26,600 nucleotides of DNA from an uncultured Marvinbryantia sp. (GCA_934394985.1 CAKRRF010000031.1:1-26600); one strand, 5' to 3'; numbered from the stretch's first letter, positions 1 to 7,690 are shown. The notes: generated by a model not told the origin, from the sequence alone. Translations and numbers: made by a program.

Positions 1-150
1 GGTGCAGCTGTATGGCAGACACTGGAAAATGGTCTGAACATGATCGGTGCACAGGTAGGTATCCAGCGAGTAGTCATCGGTGTCATCGTAGTAGTAGCCG
101 TTCTTCTGGACGTAGTCGTACGTAACGGAAAATTCGGAAAAAGAAAATAG
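1..150 (+). CDS. Sugar ABC transporter permease, RbsC-like (C-terminal 49 residues)
   Basis: An open frame enters from the left edge and ends at TAG 148-150. The visible end has a short amphipathic stretch (AAVWQTLENGLNMIGAQ), then one hydrophobic helix rich in Val and Ile, then a basic tail ending GKFGKRK. The pattern of a short loop, a last membrane helix and a basic cytoplasmic tail is typical of RbsC/BPD_transp_2 permeases of ribose-type sugar importers. The next gene is an RbsB-like binding protein, which supports the call. The ATPase and the rest of the permease should lie upstream, outside the window. The substrate cannot be inferred. Confidence 0.75.
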   Translation, partial: GAAVWQTLENGLNMIGAQVGIQRVVIGVIVVVAVLLDVVVRNGKFGKRK

Positions 151-180
151 TAAATCATGAGGCAAAAAGATGCCATATGG

Positions 181-236
181 ATTGTTTCGTACAATTCAGA
201 CCAAATATGAACTAAGCCGCAAAATATGGGTTGCGG
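181..236 (+). other. Hairpins between permease and binding-protein genes
   Basis: Two small perfect inverted repeats lie in the 129-base gap: ATTGT/ACAAT (181-194) and CCGCAA (217-222) with TTGCGG (231-236). Neither is followed by a T-run, so they are not clear terminators. Hairpins just upstream of a binding-protein gene can stabilise that part of an ABC operon transcript, which is the likely role here (inference). Confidence 0.35.
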
Positions 237-279
237 ATAGTAAATAAAACAAATTATATTTTTTAGGAGGGTTTTAAAA

Positions 280-1206
280 ATGAAAAAGAAATTATTAGCA
301 GCTATCTGCGCAGCAACAATGGTATTCTCAATGGGAACAGTAGCATTTGCAGATGACGAAGTAAAGGCAACCGGAGACGAGAAGATCGCTCTGATCACTA
401 TGGACTCCATCGACCAGCACTGGATCACATTGAATGAAGGTGCACAGAAAGCAGCTGAAGAATTTGGTGTAACCGTAGACTTCATGTCCCCGAATACCAA
501 AGATGATGCACAGCAGATCGAATGTGTAAACAACGCAGTAGCAGGCGGCTACGGTGCCATCATGGTAGCGGCAAACGGACCGGATGCAATTTCATCTGCA
601 TTACAGGAAGCAGTAGACGGCGGAGTTAAGATCGTATACGTTGACTCCCCTGCAAACGTAGAAGCATCCGCTACATTCTCCACAGACAACAAGGCAGCAG
701 GCCAGACAGCCGGCGAAGAAATGATCAAAGCTCTGGAAGATGCAGGCGTTACATCCGGTAAGATCGGTATCATCAATGTAAACGCAGCAACAGACTCCTG
801 TGTAAACAGAGAAGAAGGCTTCCGTGCAGCATTTGACGGATCTGACTTCGAACTGATGGAAACACAGTACGGCGAAGGTGATGCAGCAAAATCTCAGAGT
901 ATCGCAGAAAACTATATTACACAGGGTGTTGTCGGTATCTTTGGTTGTAACGAAGGATCCACAACAGGTGCCGGCAATGCCATCAAAGCTTCCGGAAACG
1001 ATGCAATCGTCGGTGTTGGTTTTGACAAATCTGATGCAATCCTGAACCTGATCGATGACGGATATCTGTATGCAACTATGGCTCAGAACCCAGACGTTAT
1101 GGGATACGAAGGCGTAAAAGCAGCCATCCAGGCAATCAACGGCGAAGACCTTGGCGGCGAAGTAACAGATACCGGTGTATCCGTACTGACAAAAGAAAGC
1201 AAATAA
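280..1206 (+). CDS. Sugar ABC transporter substrate-binding protein, RbsB-like (periplasmic binding protein type 1)
   Basis: This 308-residue protein is a Peripla_BP_4/RbsB-type sugar receptor, consistent in length with the family. It has an N-terminal signal peptide (MKKK, hydrophobic stretch, AFA then DDE, probable cleavage after residue 24). The first lobe begins with the typical IALITMDSIDQHW strand and continues with a helix carrying NEGAQKAAEEFGV. Later family landmarks are the IMVAANGPDAISSAL segment and IGIINVNAATDS. It starts at an ATG 9 bases after a strong AGGAGGG site. It follows the RbsC-like permease, so it is the receptor of that importer. Oddly, no lipobox cysteine precedes the mature domain, although Gram-positive receptors are normally lipoproteins. 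The sugar is unknown. Confidence 0.9.
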   Translation: MKKKLLAAICAATMVFSMGTVAFADDEVKATGDEKIALITMDSIDQHWITLNEGAQKAAEEFGVTVDFMSPNTKDDAQQIECVNNAVAGGYGAIMVAANGPDAISSALQEAVDGGVKIVYVDSPANVEASATFSTDNKAAGQTAGEEMIKALEDAGVTSGKIGIINVNAATDSCVNREEGFRAAFDGSDFELMETQYGEGDAAKSQSIAENYITQGVVGIFGCNEGSTTGAGNAIKASGNDAIVGVGFDKSDAILNLIDDGYLYATMAQNPDVMGYEGVKAAIQAINGEDLGGEVTDTGVSVLTKESK

Positions 1207-1229
1207 ACCTCGCATAGAATCATTCTGAG

Positions 1230-1259
1230 AAAAACCGTCGCACCCCCGCGGCGGTTTTT
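1230..1259 (+). terminator. Rho-independent terminator after the binding-protein gene
   Basis: The left arm AAAAACCGTCGC (1230-1241) pairs with GCGGCGGTTTTT (1248-1259) over 12 positions with one G-U wobble. The loop is six bases and the right arm ends in five T. It separates the transporter genes from the downstream regulatory operon. Confidence 0.85.
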
Positions 1260-1273
1260 CCGGTTACAGAAAA

Positions 1274-1302
1274 TTGACCGAAAAGCGAAAGTATGAGACA
1301 AT
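1274..1302 (+). promoter_or_regulatory. Candidate sigma-A promoter for the two-component operon
   Basis: TTGACC (1274-1279), a 17-base spacer and GACAAT (1297-1302) lie just after the terminator and 31 bases before the response regulator start. The -10 hexamer matches 4 of 6, so this is plausible but not strong. Confidence 0.45.
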
Positions 1303-1332
1303 ATAAATATAAATGTTTTTGGGGAAGAGAAA

Positions 1333-2928
1333 ATGGGAAACTTGAAAGTTGTTATTGCAGACGATGAGGAACGGATCTGCCAGCTGATTCAGGCATTAAT
1401 TAACTGGGACAGTCTGGAAATGGAGATCGCAGGGATGGCACACAACGGGATCGAAGCATTTGATGCGGTACAGAAGGTGTGTCCGGATATCCTGATCACA
1501 GACATCCGGATGCCTGGATTGTCAGGTCTGGAATTAATTGAGAAAGTAAAGGCAGCATGCCCGGAGGTGGAGATTATAATTATCAGCGGGTATGCCCATT
1601 TTGAATATGCGCAGCAGGCTATCCGGTTTGGTGTAGGCCACTATCTGTTAAAGCCGATTAATAAGGCGGAACTGACAGAGACACTGGAGAAGCTGAAGAG
1701 TAAGATCGGTCAGCGGCAGGAATCCGAGCGGGACAAGCAGATCCTGATCCAGAAGGCACAGAAGAATGAAGATTATATGCGCAGCAAGCTGCTGACACAG
1801 CTTTTAAACGGGGAACCGGTATCCCTGACAGAAGAGATTCTGCAGAATCAGTACGGGATTACGCTGAAAGCCGGGCTGATTCAGCCATTTAGCCTGAAGA
1901 TGGACTGCGAGGAAGAGGCACTTGGTGTGTCCTCAGTATCGGTTTTAATGGAAAAAGCACTGGAGATTCTGGACCGGAACCTTCGGGAAAAAGGACTGGA
2001 TCCGATTATGGAATGCCAGGGATTTTACTGTATCGGTCTGTTGAATTATGAAAGCAGGCAGCAGGAGGATGTGCGCAGGATTCTGAAGAATGCGCTGGCG
2101 CAGATGGAACTGCAGAAGGCCATTTTCAAATCGGTAGAGTTTTCCATGGCACTGGGAAAAGCCGTGAGAAGAGCAGAAGAACTGGAAGATGCAGGACCGG
2201 AGTTGTCCAGGCTGATCTGCCAGAGGCTGGTAAAGGGCAGCGGTCGGATTCTGGAGCAGCAGGAGAACTATTCTTCCCTGCAGGGAGAACGGCTGCTGGA
2301 CAAATATATTCGTGAGATCACCCATGCAGTGGAAGTGATGAGTACAGATCTTGCGGATGAATCGGCTGTTTATCTGCAGAAAAAGGTCAGTGAGGCAAGG
2401 AATCCACGGGGGTGCGATATCCTGGATCTGGTATACAGCGCAGCAGATGTCTTTACAGCGTGCATACAGATCGCTAACCGCACCGAATGTCTGGAAGTTT
2501 TTCGCAGACAGTGTGAACAGTGTGCAAGTGGGGAAAAACTTTTTGCCACTTTGCGGGAATTCCAGAAGAAATACATTCGTGAGATAGAAGAAAAACGGGA
2601 AAATGACCGTGTGCGTCCGATCCGGAAGGCTAAGGAATATATTCAGAATCACTATGGAGAACCGATTACCCTGGAAGAGGTCAGTGGAGAAGTGGGATTG
2701 AGCCCTACTTATTTCAGTGTGTTATTTAAAAAGACAGAAGGGGAGGGATTTGCCAGATATCTGATTAATGTACGGATGGAGCAGGCGAAGATCCTTTTAC
2801 GCGAAACCAATCTTCCTGTGGTAGAGATCTGTAAGAAGGTAGGCTACAATGATCTGAAGCATTTTACACAGACATTTGAAAAAGCAACAGAAGTCAAACC
2901 ATCTACTTATCGTAAATTATACGGATAA
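1333..2928 (+). CDS. Two-component response regulator, REC plus AraC-type DNA-binding domain (YesN-like)
   Basis: This 531-residue protein has an N-terminal receiver domain (about residues 4-120). The acidic pair is D10/D11, the phospho-acceptor is D57 in ITDIRMPG, with S85 in IISGY and K107 in LLKPIN. A long middle region of unknown fold follows (about 125-425). The C-terminal AraC helix-turn-helix pair (about 430-530) has AKEYIQNHYGEPITLEEV and the second motif ending VGYNDLKHFTQTFEKATEVKPSTYRK. YesN-type regulators typically switch on a nearby transporter when phosphorylated by a YesM-type kinase. The kinase gene starts 18 bases downstream. The sugar transporter just upstream is the likely target (inference). 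The start is preceded by GGGGAAG. Confidence 0.92.
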   Translation: MGNLKVVIADDEERICQLIQALINWDSLEMEIAGMAHNGIEAFDAVQKVCPDILITDIRMPGLSGLELIEKVKAACPEVEIIIISGYAHFEYAQQAIRFGVGHYLLKPINKAELTETLEKLKSKIGQRQESERDKQILIQKAQKNEDYMRSKLLTQLLNGEPVSLTEEILQNQYGITLKAGLIQPFSLKMDCEEEALGVSSVSVLMEKALEILDRNLREKGLDPIMECQGFYCIGLLNYESRQQEDVRRILKNALAQMELQKAIFKSVEFSMALGKAVRRAEELEDAGPELSRLICQRLVKGSGRILEQQENYSSLQGERLLDKYIREITHAVEVMSTDLADESAVYLQKKVSEARNPRGCDILDLVYSAADVFTACIQIANRTECLEVFRRQCEQCASGEKLFATLREFQKKYIREIEEKRENDRVRPIRKAKEYIQNHYGEPITLEEVSGEVGLSPTYFSVLFKKTEGEGFARYLINVRMEQAKILLRETNLPVVEICKKVGYNDLKHFTQTFEKATEVKPSTYRKLYG

Positions 2929-2946
2929 TCAGGGAGTGAATATGCG

Positions 2947-3996
2947 ATGAAGAAAAAAAGAAGTATTCGTTATATTTCAGGAAGAGTCTGGTGGATGGGA
3001 ATGGCAGTGCTGACGCTTCTGTGTATACTGGCAGTGACTCAGGTGGTATTATTTTCTCGTGATCAGGCACCTTTGTGGAGTATGCTGATGACAGTCACAG
3101 CTCTGATTGCCTATCTGGTGACCGCAAATTTCTGGGTTCGCAGACCATATGATCAGGCTGAGAAGACCATGCAGCGTTTTCTGGAAGGATATATGATTAT
3201 GGAAGGGGATGGCGCCAGGGCCGCCTTACTGACACCGACTACTGCGGAAGAAATGAAGTTTATGGAAAGGTTTCTGCATTCTCCGCAGATGATGGATCTG
3301 AATAAACGGCAGGCACAGTATCTGGCACTTCAGAATCAGATCAATCCACATTTCCTGTATAATACGTTAGAAAGTATCCGGGGCGAGGCTTTGATTGCTG
3401 GGCTGGACGGAGTGGCAGACATGACAGAGGCGCTGGCGAAGTTTTTCCGGTACACCATCACGAAAGTAGAAAATCTGGTATCTGTAGAAGAGGAACTGGA
3501 CAACTGTGAGACCTATTTTGGGATCCAGAAGTATCGATTTGGGGATCGGTTAAATCTGCATATTGAATATGATCCGAAAGAATACGAGAAGATTATGAAC
3601 TGCCGGATTCCGAAGCTGACGCTGCAGCCAATCCTGGAGAATAGTATTATTCACGGAACAGAACTGAAGATCGGGGCAGGAAATCTGTATATTCGGTTTG
3701 CCTGCACCCAGGACCGGCTGATTATCTGTATTTCAGATGATGGAGTGGGAATGGACGAAGAGACTCTGGCAGCGCTGAATCGGAAGCTGGGACGGGGAAA
3801 TGATTCCTTTGGATCTTCTGATGAAAAGAAAGGCGGTATTGCCCTGGTGAATGTAAACAACCGTATCCACCTGATCTTTGGAGATGAATATGGTATGCAT
3901 ATTTATTCTGTTCCGCAAAGGGGAACCGATGTGGAGATTACCATTCCGATCACGGCAAATGACCGGGATGTGAAGAATCGGAGTGGGCTGGCATGA
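2947..3996 (+). CDS. Sensor histidine kinase of the LytS/YesM type, without extracellular sensor domain
   Basis: This 349-residue kinase has two membrane helices (about residues 15-36 and 43-63) joined by a loop of only about seven residues. It therefore has no ectodomain to bind a ligand. The cytoplasmic part carries the His_kinase motif QINPHFLYN with H135, the N-box LQPILENSIIHG (N232) and the ATP-binding DDGVGMD (264-270), followed by GGIALVNVNNRIHLIFG. All catalytic motifs look intact. Full YesM kinases are usually longer because they carry an extracellular domain. It sits between the response regulator and the RbsA-like gene and overlaps the latter by four bases (ATGA), so the three are probably co-translated. 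The signal may come from a protein partner rather than a direct ligand (inference). Confidence 0.92.
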   Translation: MKKKRSIRYISGRVWWMGMAVLTLLCILAVTQVVLFSRDQAPLWSMLMTVTALIAYLVTANFWVRRPYDQAEKTMQRFLEGYMIMEGDGARAALLTPTTAEEMKFMERFLHSPQMMDLNKRQAQYLALQNQINPHFLYNTLESIRGEALIAGLDGVADMTEALAKFFRYTITKVENLVSVEEELDNCETYFGIQKYRFGDRLNLHIEYDPKEYEKIMNCRIPKLTLQPILENSIIHGTELKIGAGNLYIRFACTQDRLIICISDDGVGMDEETLAALNRKLGRGNDSFGSSDEKKGGIALVNVNNRIHLIFGDEYGMHIYSVPQRGTDVEITIPITANDRDVKNRSGLA

Positions 3997-5468
3997 GAAA
4001 AGAAATCTTACGAATGGAGCGAGTTACTTATAAAGATGCAGATATGACTCGTCTGGAGGATTTTAATCTGCAGATTTATGAGGGGGAGATTATGGGAATG
4101 CTGCCCTTTAACGGACAGGGCATGATGGCTCTCTTAAAACTGCTGCAGGTAAATCTGCCATTGTATGACGGTTATATTTATTATAATGGAGAGCTGGTGA
4201 ATTCCTGGAAGGAATCCTCCGGAACGCATAATCGAATTGGAATCATTCAGGCGGAGAGCTCTCTGGTGGAGTCCATGACGATTGCGGATAATGTGTTTGT
4301 TATGCGGCATGGATTTAAGCAGGAGATTATTCATACGGAGTTGTTGAATCGTCAGCTTCAGCCATTTTTAAAGGAAATCGGAATGGAGATGACAGCGGAG
4401 ACGAAGGTAGAGAGACTGACGGTGTTTCAGCGAATTATTGTGGAACTTCTCCGTTCGGTGGTAGCTGGCAATCATCTGATTGTACTGGAAGAGATTGGCG
4501 CACTGATCAGTGACCGGGAACTGGAACAACTGCATCAGATCCTGCATCATTATGCAGAAAAAGGATTTTCCTTTCTGTACATCAGCCCTCACTTTGAAGA
4601 GGAGAAGAATTTCTGTGACAGGGTGTCATTTCTGACTAACGGACGGATCTGGAAAGTCATTCCCAAAGAGATGATGAAAAATCAGACCTGGGAGATCTAC
4701 GATTACAACCACTACAATATGGAATATAATCAGATGGTGCGTTTCCATCTGGAAAAAAGAGAACGGGAAGGTACGGAGCGAGAATTATACACTGTTTGGC
4801 GTTCTTTCAGTGAGGCGATCAACAGAAACATTGAGTTCCCTGTCTACAGGGGAGAATATCTGGCTGTTCAGATTCATGAGAATAAGATTCTCCAGGAAAT
4901 GATTGAAAAACTGCAGACCGATATCATAAAAGATGAGAAAGCGGCAATTATTCAGGAATCGCCCACGTCCAGTATGATTTTCCATGGACTAAGCTACATG
5001 GATAATCTGTGTATGTCGCTTTCCAGAAGAATGGGAAATATCTGGAAAAACAACAGTATACGGGGAAGTATCCGCAGAGAATACGAAGACATTCTGGGGG
5101 AAGATGCGTTTGACATGAAAGTGGAAGATCTTAGTGAGAGACAGAAATACCAGCTGATTTACAGCCGTGTGATGCTTCAGAATCCCCAGATTGTATATTG
5201 CATTAAACCATTTAAAGGAGCAGACCTGGCTCACCGAATTCATATCTGGAAACTCCTGAAGATGCTGCTGGATCGTGGAATCACAGTAGTGGATATTTCG
5301 CTGAATCTTTCAGATTCGCTGTCCCTGGCAGACCGACTATTGATGATTGAGCATGATGGCACTGTCCGGGAGATCCCAAAAGAAAACTTTGCATTTGTGC
5401 CACGGAATGTTCCGTGGGGAACCTTCTACAGAGGAGGTAAAACACAGGGAGCATATCACGAAAAATGA
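3993..5468 (+). CDS. RbsA-like double ABC ATPase homologue with degenerate catalytic motifs (pseudo-ATPase)
   Basis: This 491-residue protein has the length and two-domain layout of RbsA sugar ATPases, but the catalytic residues are gone. In domain 1 the Walker A site reads GMLPFNGQGMMA (35-46), with Met44 where the essential Lys should be and Met-Ala in place of Ser-Thr. The signature is LTVFQ (142-146) instead of LSxGQ, and Walker B reads VLEEIG, with Glu for Asp. In domain 2 the signature is LSERQ, and the Walker B region reads YCIKPFKG with no acidic pair. The reading frame is long and uninterrupted, so it appears selected for rather than decaying. It overlaps the kinase gene by four bases, which suggests a regulatory role in the signalling unit, perhaps docking on the permease. 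A defective transporter ATPase is the alternative. Confidence 0.75.
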   Translation: MRKEILRMERVTYKDADMTRLEDFNLQIYEGEIMGMLPFNGQGMMALLKLLQVNLPLYDGYIYYNGELVNSWKESSGTHNRIGIIQAESSLVESMTIADNVFVMRHGFKQEIIHTELLNRQLQPFLKEIGMEMTAETKVERLTVFQRIIVELLRSVVAGNHLIVLEEIGALISDRELEQLHQILHHYAEKGFSFLYISPHFEEEKNFCDRVSFLTNGRIWKVIPKEMMKNQTWEIYDYNHYNMEYNQMVRFHLEKREREGTERELYTVWRSFSEAINRNIEFPVYRGEYLAVQIHENKILQEMIEKLQTDIIKDEKAAIIQESPTSSMIFHGLSYMDNLCMSLSRRMGNIWKNNSIRGSIRREYEDILGEDAFDMKVEDLSERQKYQLIYSRVMLQNPQIVYCIKPFKGADLAHRIHIWKLLKMLLDRGITVVDISLNLSDSLSLADRLLMIEHDGTVREIPKENFAFVPRNVPWGTFYRGGKTQGAYHEK

Positions 5469-5479
5469 TATGCTCCCTG
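5445..5479. terminator. 14-bp perfect hairpin over the pseudo-ATPase stop codon
   Basis: CAGGGAGCATATCA (5445-5458) and TGATATGCTCCCTG (5466-5479) are perfect inverted copies around a seven-base loop. The TGA stop (5466-5468) lies inside the right arm. On the plus strand no T-run follows. On the minus strand the stem is followed by TGTTTT. It could therefore end transcription weakly in either direction or protect the mRNA 3' end. Confidence 0.5.
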
Positions 5480-5522
5480 AATCGTTGTCAGGAAATCAGC
5501 CAGTCGATAAGATTGATGGATT

Positions 5523-5618
5523 TTATACCGGCATAAGTAGAATCTGCTCTTCTGTGATGCCGCTTTCTTTCAGATGAAGAGTCATGAGTTTCAGCAGGCT
5601 GGATTTATGTATAATGTT
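5523..5618 (-). pseudogene. Possible 3' remnant of an unrecognised minus-strand gene
   Basis: On the minus strand a frame open for 32 codons ends at TAA (5523-5525). The translation reads like the tail of a real protein (LLKLMTLHLKESGITEEQ, then ILLMPV). An ATG at 5583-5585 would give only 20 residues, and there is no ribosome-binding site before it. The 14-bp hairpin downstream could be its old terminator. I do not recognise the family. This could be chance. Confidence 0.25.
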
Positions 5619-5643
5619 TTATGTGTTTGTTTTATAAAAAGTT

Positions 5644-5672
5644 TTGACACCTCTTATATGTTATGATACAAT
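5644..5672 (+). promoter_or_regulatory. Near-consensus promoter for the small protein/GNAT pair
   Basis: TTGACA (5644-5649), exactly 17 bases, then TACAAT (5667-5672). This is one mismatch from the sigma-A consensus, 38 bases before the start at 5710, with AAAGGAGG between. Confidence 0.75.
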
Positions 5673-5709
5673 TAAAAACAAAGAGATGTGTGAAGAAAGG
5701 AGGAATACC

Positions 5710-5874
5710 ATGGCTGTATTTGCAAAACCAGTTAGACAAATGATAAGGGTAAAGGCTGAAGATACAGAGGATTTTTTGAAAAGATTTAATGAACATGTGA
5801 TTACAAAGGAACAGATAGATTTATGCGAAGCAGCAGGACGGCTTTTTATGCATGAAGGAAAAAGACAGAAGTAA
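5710..5874 (+). CDS. Small protein upstream of a GNAT gene; possible antitoxin
   Basis: This 54-residue protein (MAVFAKPVRQMIRV at the start) begins at the ATG seven bases after AGGAGG, not at upstream in-frame codons that lack such a site. The short beta-like start KPVRQMIRVKAEDTEDFL followed by predicted helices (NEHVITKEQIDLCEAAGRLF) resembles a small dimeric DNA-binding or chaperone-like antitoxin in size and shape. I cannot assign it to a named family. It overlaps the next gene by 23 bases, as paired antitoxin-toxin genes often do. A near-consensus promoter drives the pair. The role as antitoxin rests on this arrangement only. Confidence 0.6.
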   Translation: MAVFAKPVRQMIRVKAEDTEDFLKRFNEHVITKEQIDLCEAAGRLFMHEGKRQK

Positions 5875-6508
5875 AGAGAGAAAATATTTGACAGATTTTC
5901 ATCCTGATGTTGTGCAGCTTACAGAACGATACCAGTATGAGGCTCAGAGATTTGATGCAGGCAATGGAAATAAGGCATTTAGTTTTTTCCTGAAAAATGA
6001 AGAATGGAAAGATTGTTTGTATGACAGAGAGGGCGTAACTTTTATTGTATTAGACAGTCTTTCAAATAATGAAAAAAAGATAGTAGCGTATTATACCATT
6101 TCTATGGGAGCAATTCCCTACACCGATCGGTGGCTAATTCCAGAAGAAGAAAGAGAAGATCTGATAAATCAATATGATGAAAAAGAGTGTGGCATTTCTG
6201 CAGTGGAAATCAAGATGTTTGCTGTGGCAAAGGAATATCAGGACATATTTTTTGTATTTGAGGGAAAAGAACAGCCTGTTTCAGCATGGATATTGCATGA
6301 GGTATTGAACCGTATACAACGAATTTCTGTGAAAGAGATATCGACAAAAGCTGTGTTTTTAAATGCTGTTCCGGAAGCAGAAAAATTTTATTTGAATAAT
6401 GGATTTGATTATGTGCAACCTGGTATGCACGCATTTTATACAAATGATTCAGAGTATAAAACAATGTATTTACCATTAACAGAGCTGAGAATCCATTATG
6501 ATAAATAA
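5852..6508 (+). CDS. GNAT-fold acetyltransferase-like protein, possible toxin partner
   Basis: This 218-residue protein shows the GNAT order of elements: a central strand with IVAYYTISMGAIP, then AVEIKMFAVAKEYQD, a helix SAWILHEVLNRIQRI, a strand TKAVFLNAVPEA, and the closing FYLNNGFDYV hairpin. The usual acetyl-CoA pyrophosphate loop (Q/RxxGxG/A) is not obvious, because the segment after AKEYQD is FFVFEGKEQPV. Acetyl-CoA binding may be altered or absent. The start overlaps the preceding small gene by 23 bases. GNAT toxins such as TacT and AtaT acetylate aminoacyl-tRNA and pair with small antitoxins, but those partners are ribbon-helix-helix DUF1778 proteins, which is not evident here. The pair is richer in A+T than its neighbours, which suggests acquisition by transfer. 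Confidence 0.7.
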   Translation: MKEKDRSKERKYLTDFHPDVVQLTERYQYEAQRFDAGNGNKAFSFFLKNEEWKDCLYDREGVTFIVLDSLSNNEKKIVAYYTISMGAIPYTDRWLIPEEEREDLINQYDEKECGISAVEIKMFAVAKEYQDIFFVFEGKEQPVSAWILHEVLNRIQRISVKEISTKAVFLNAVPEAEKFYLNNGFDYVQPGMHAFYTNDSEYKTMYLPLTELRIHYDK

Positions 6509-6566
6509 AAAAGCAGACATTTTTTCATGTAAACGATTCATCGATTGACGAAAATGCGCACAATAG

Positions 6567-6833
6567 TGTATACCAGAGTCAGAAAAAGATCTTGAAGATG
6601 ACTGGGTAGTGGGGTATAGTTATAACCAGATTGATCTGCAACCGGATGTCTATTGTGTAGCCTTTACTTATTATGCCAATGCAGAAGACGCAGAAACTGG
6701 TGAAGAAAGCTGCTACGGATATGATATTCAGGTGGATTCGGATTATAAAATAATCATAAAAGAGGAAAGCACTGCGATTGGTGAAGATATGTGGACGGAG
6801 ATGTCCGAGGAGAGTGAAAATGAAGTATCATGA
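6567..6833 (+). pseudogene. Remnant of an unrecognised gene, 5' end missing
   Basis: This frame runs from just after TAG (6564-6566) to TGA at 6831-6833. It encodes a protein-like acidic sequence (DDWVVGYSYNQIDLQPD, then VYCVAFTYYANAEDAETG). The only possible start nearby is a GTG at 6609 with no ribosome-binding site, and the protein-like sequence begins upstream of it. This looks like the 3' part of a larger gene cut at its 5' side. The rest of the 6509-6882 gap holds nothing else I can support. A real short gene of 74 residues from GTG is the alternative. Confidence 0.4.
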
Positions 6834-6882
6834 GATCAAACCAAGCAGCTAAGGCAGTGCGGAAAAAGGACGGTATAGATAT

Positions 6883-7530
6883 ATGAGATACAAATTAGTC
6901 ATATTTGATTTAGACGGAACCATTTTAGATACTTTAGAAGATCTGGCAGACAGCACGAATTATGCGTTGTCTGTTTATCATATGCCAGAGCATACGATAG
7001 ATGAGGTACGCTGGTTTGTGGGTAATGGCATACATAAGCTGATCGAGCGTGCAGTTCCGAAGGACAGTAGCGAAGATGTGATCGAACAGGTATTTACTAC
7101 ATTTAAAGAATATTATAAAGATCACTGTGCCGTGAAGACATGCCCTTATGATGGAATGATGGAATTATTGAAAACATTACGAGAACAGGGAATACTGACA
7201 GCGGTAGTTTCTAATAAAGGAGATTTTGCGGTACAGATTCTCTGCAAAGACTATTTCCCGGAAATGTTTGACTTTGCAGTAGGAGAAAGGGAAGATATTC
7301 GACGAAAACCGGCGCCGGACAGTGTACTGGCAGTATTAGAAAAATTCCAGATCAGCAAGGACGAAGCAGTTTATATCGGCGATTCCGAAGTAGACATTCA
7401 GACAGCTGACAACGCCGGTATGAAAGAAATTGCGGTTACATGGGGATTCCGCCCGGAAGCATTCTTAAAAGAAAATGGTGCAGACTGTATCGTCCACACC
7501 ACGGAAGAATTGTTGAAGGCACTTACTTAA
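6883..7530 (+). CDS. HAD-superfamily phosphatase, phosphoglycolate phosphatase-like
   Basis: This 215-residue protein has all four HAD motifs: FDLDGTILDT (nucleophile D9, acid D11), VVSNKG (motif II Ser), RRKPAPD (motif III Lys) and YIGDSEVD (motif IV acids). The helical cap between residues 15 and 85 places it in the Gph/beta-phosphoglucomutase-like subclass I, and the cap looks like that of Gph-type phosphatases. It would remove phosphate from a small cytosolic metabolite, possibly 2-phosphoglycolate. The exact substrate cannot be read from the sequence. It follows the remnant region and has a weak AAAAAGGA site about 12 bases before the ATG. No clear terminator follows, only AT-rich DNA. 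Confidence 0.9.
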   Translation: MRYKLVIFDLDGTILDTLEDLADSTNYALSVYHMPEHTIDEVRWFVGNGIHKLIERAVPKDSSEDVIEQVFTTFKEYYKDHCAVKTCPYDGMMELLKTLREQGILTAVVSNKGDFAVQILCKDYFPEMFDFAVGEREDIRRKPAPDSVLAVLEKFQISKDEAVYIGDSEVDIQTADNAGMKEIAVTWGFRPEAFLKENGADCIVHTTEELLKALT

Positions 7531-7608
7531 ATTTAAATATAGGAAAAAAGAAATTAAAATATACATAAATAAACTTATTATTTTATATTTTTTATTGACG
7601 TGAAAAGA

Positions 7609-7637
7609 ATTGACACAACCAGTTTTTTATTATACAG
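7609..7637 (+). promoter_or_regulatory. Candidate promoter of the BMP transporter operon
   Basis: TTGACA with a 17-base spacer to TACAGT (4 of 6 at -10), in an AT-rich 160-base gap. The BMP start lies about 55 bases downstream. The consensus -35 is clear, but the choice of -10 is uncertain because TATACA and TATAAT occur nearby at poorer spacing. Confidence 0.5.
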
Positions 7638-7690
7638 TTATAATTGTGAGCACTTATATCACTTTTACATTTTGGAGGAGGACGTAGAGG

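Noticed and set aside
601..1215. 204-codon minus-strand frame rich in cysteine
   Set aside because: It is the complement of the RbsB-like gene. The Cys-rich translation comes from GCA codons read backwards.
6509..6566. Terminator after the GNAT gene
   Set aside because: There is a T-run (ATTTTTTC), but no convincing stem precedes it.
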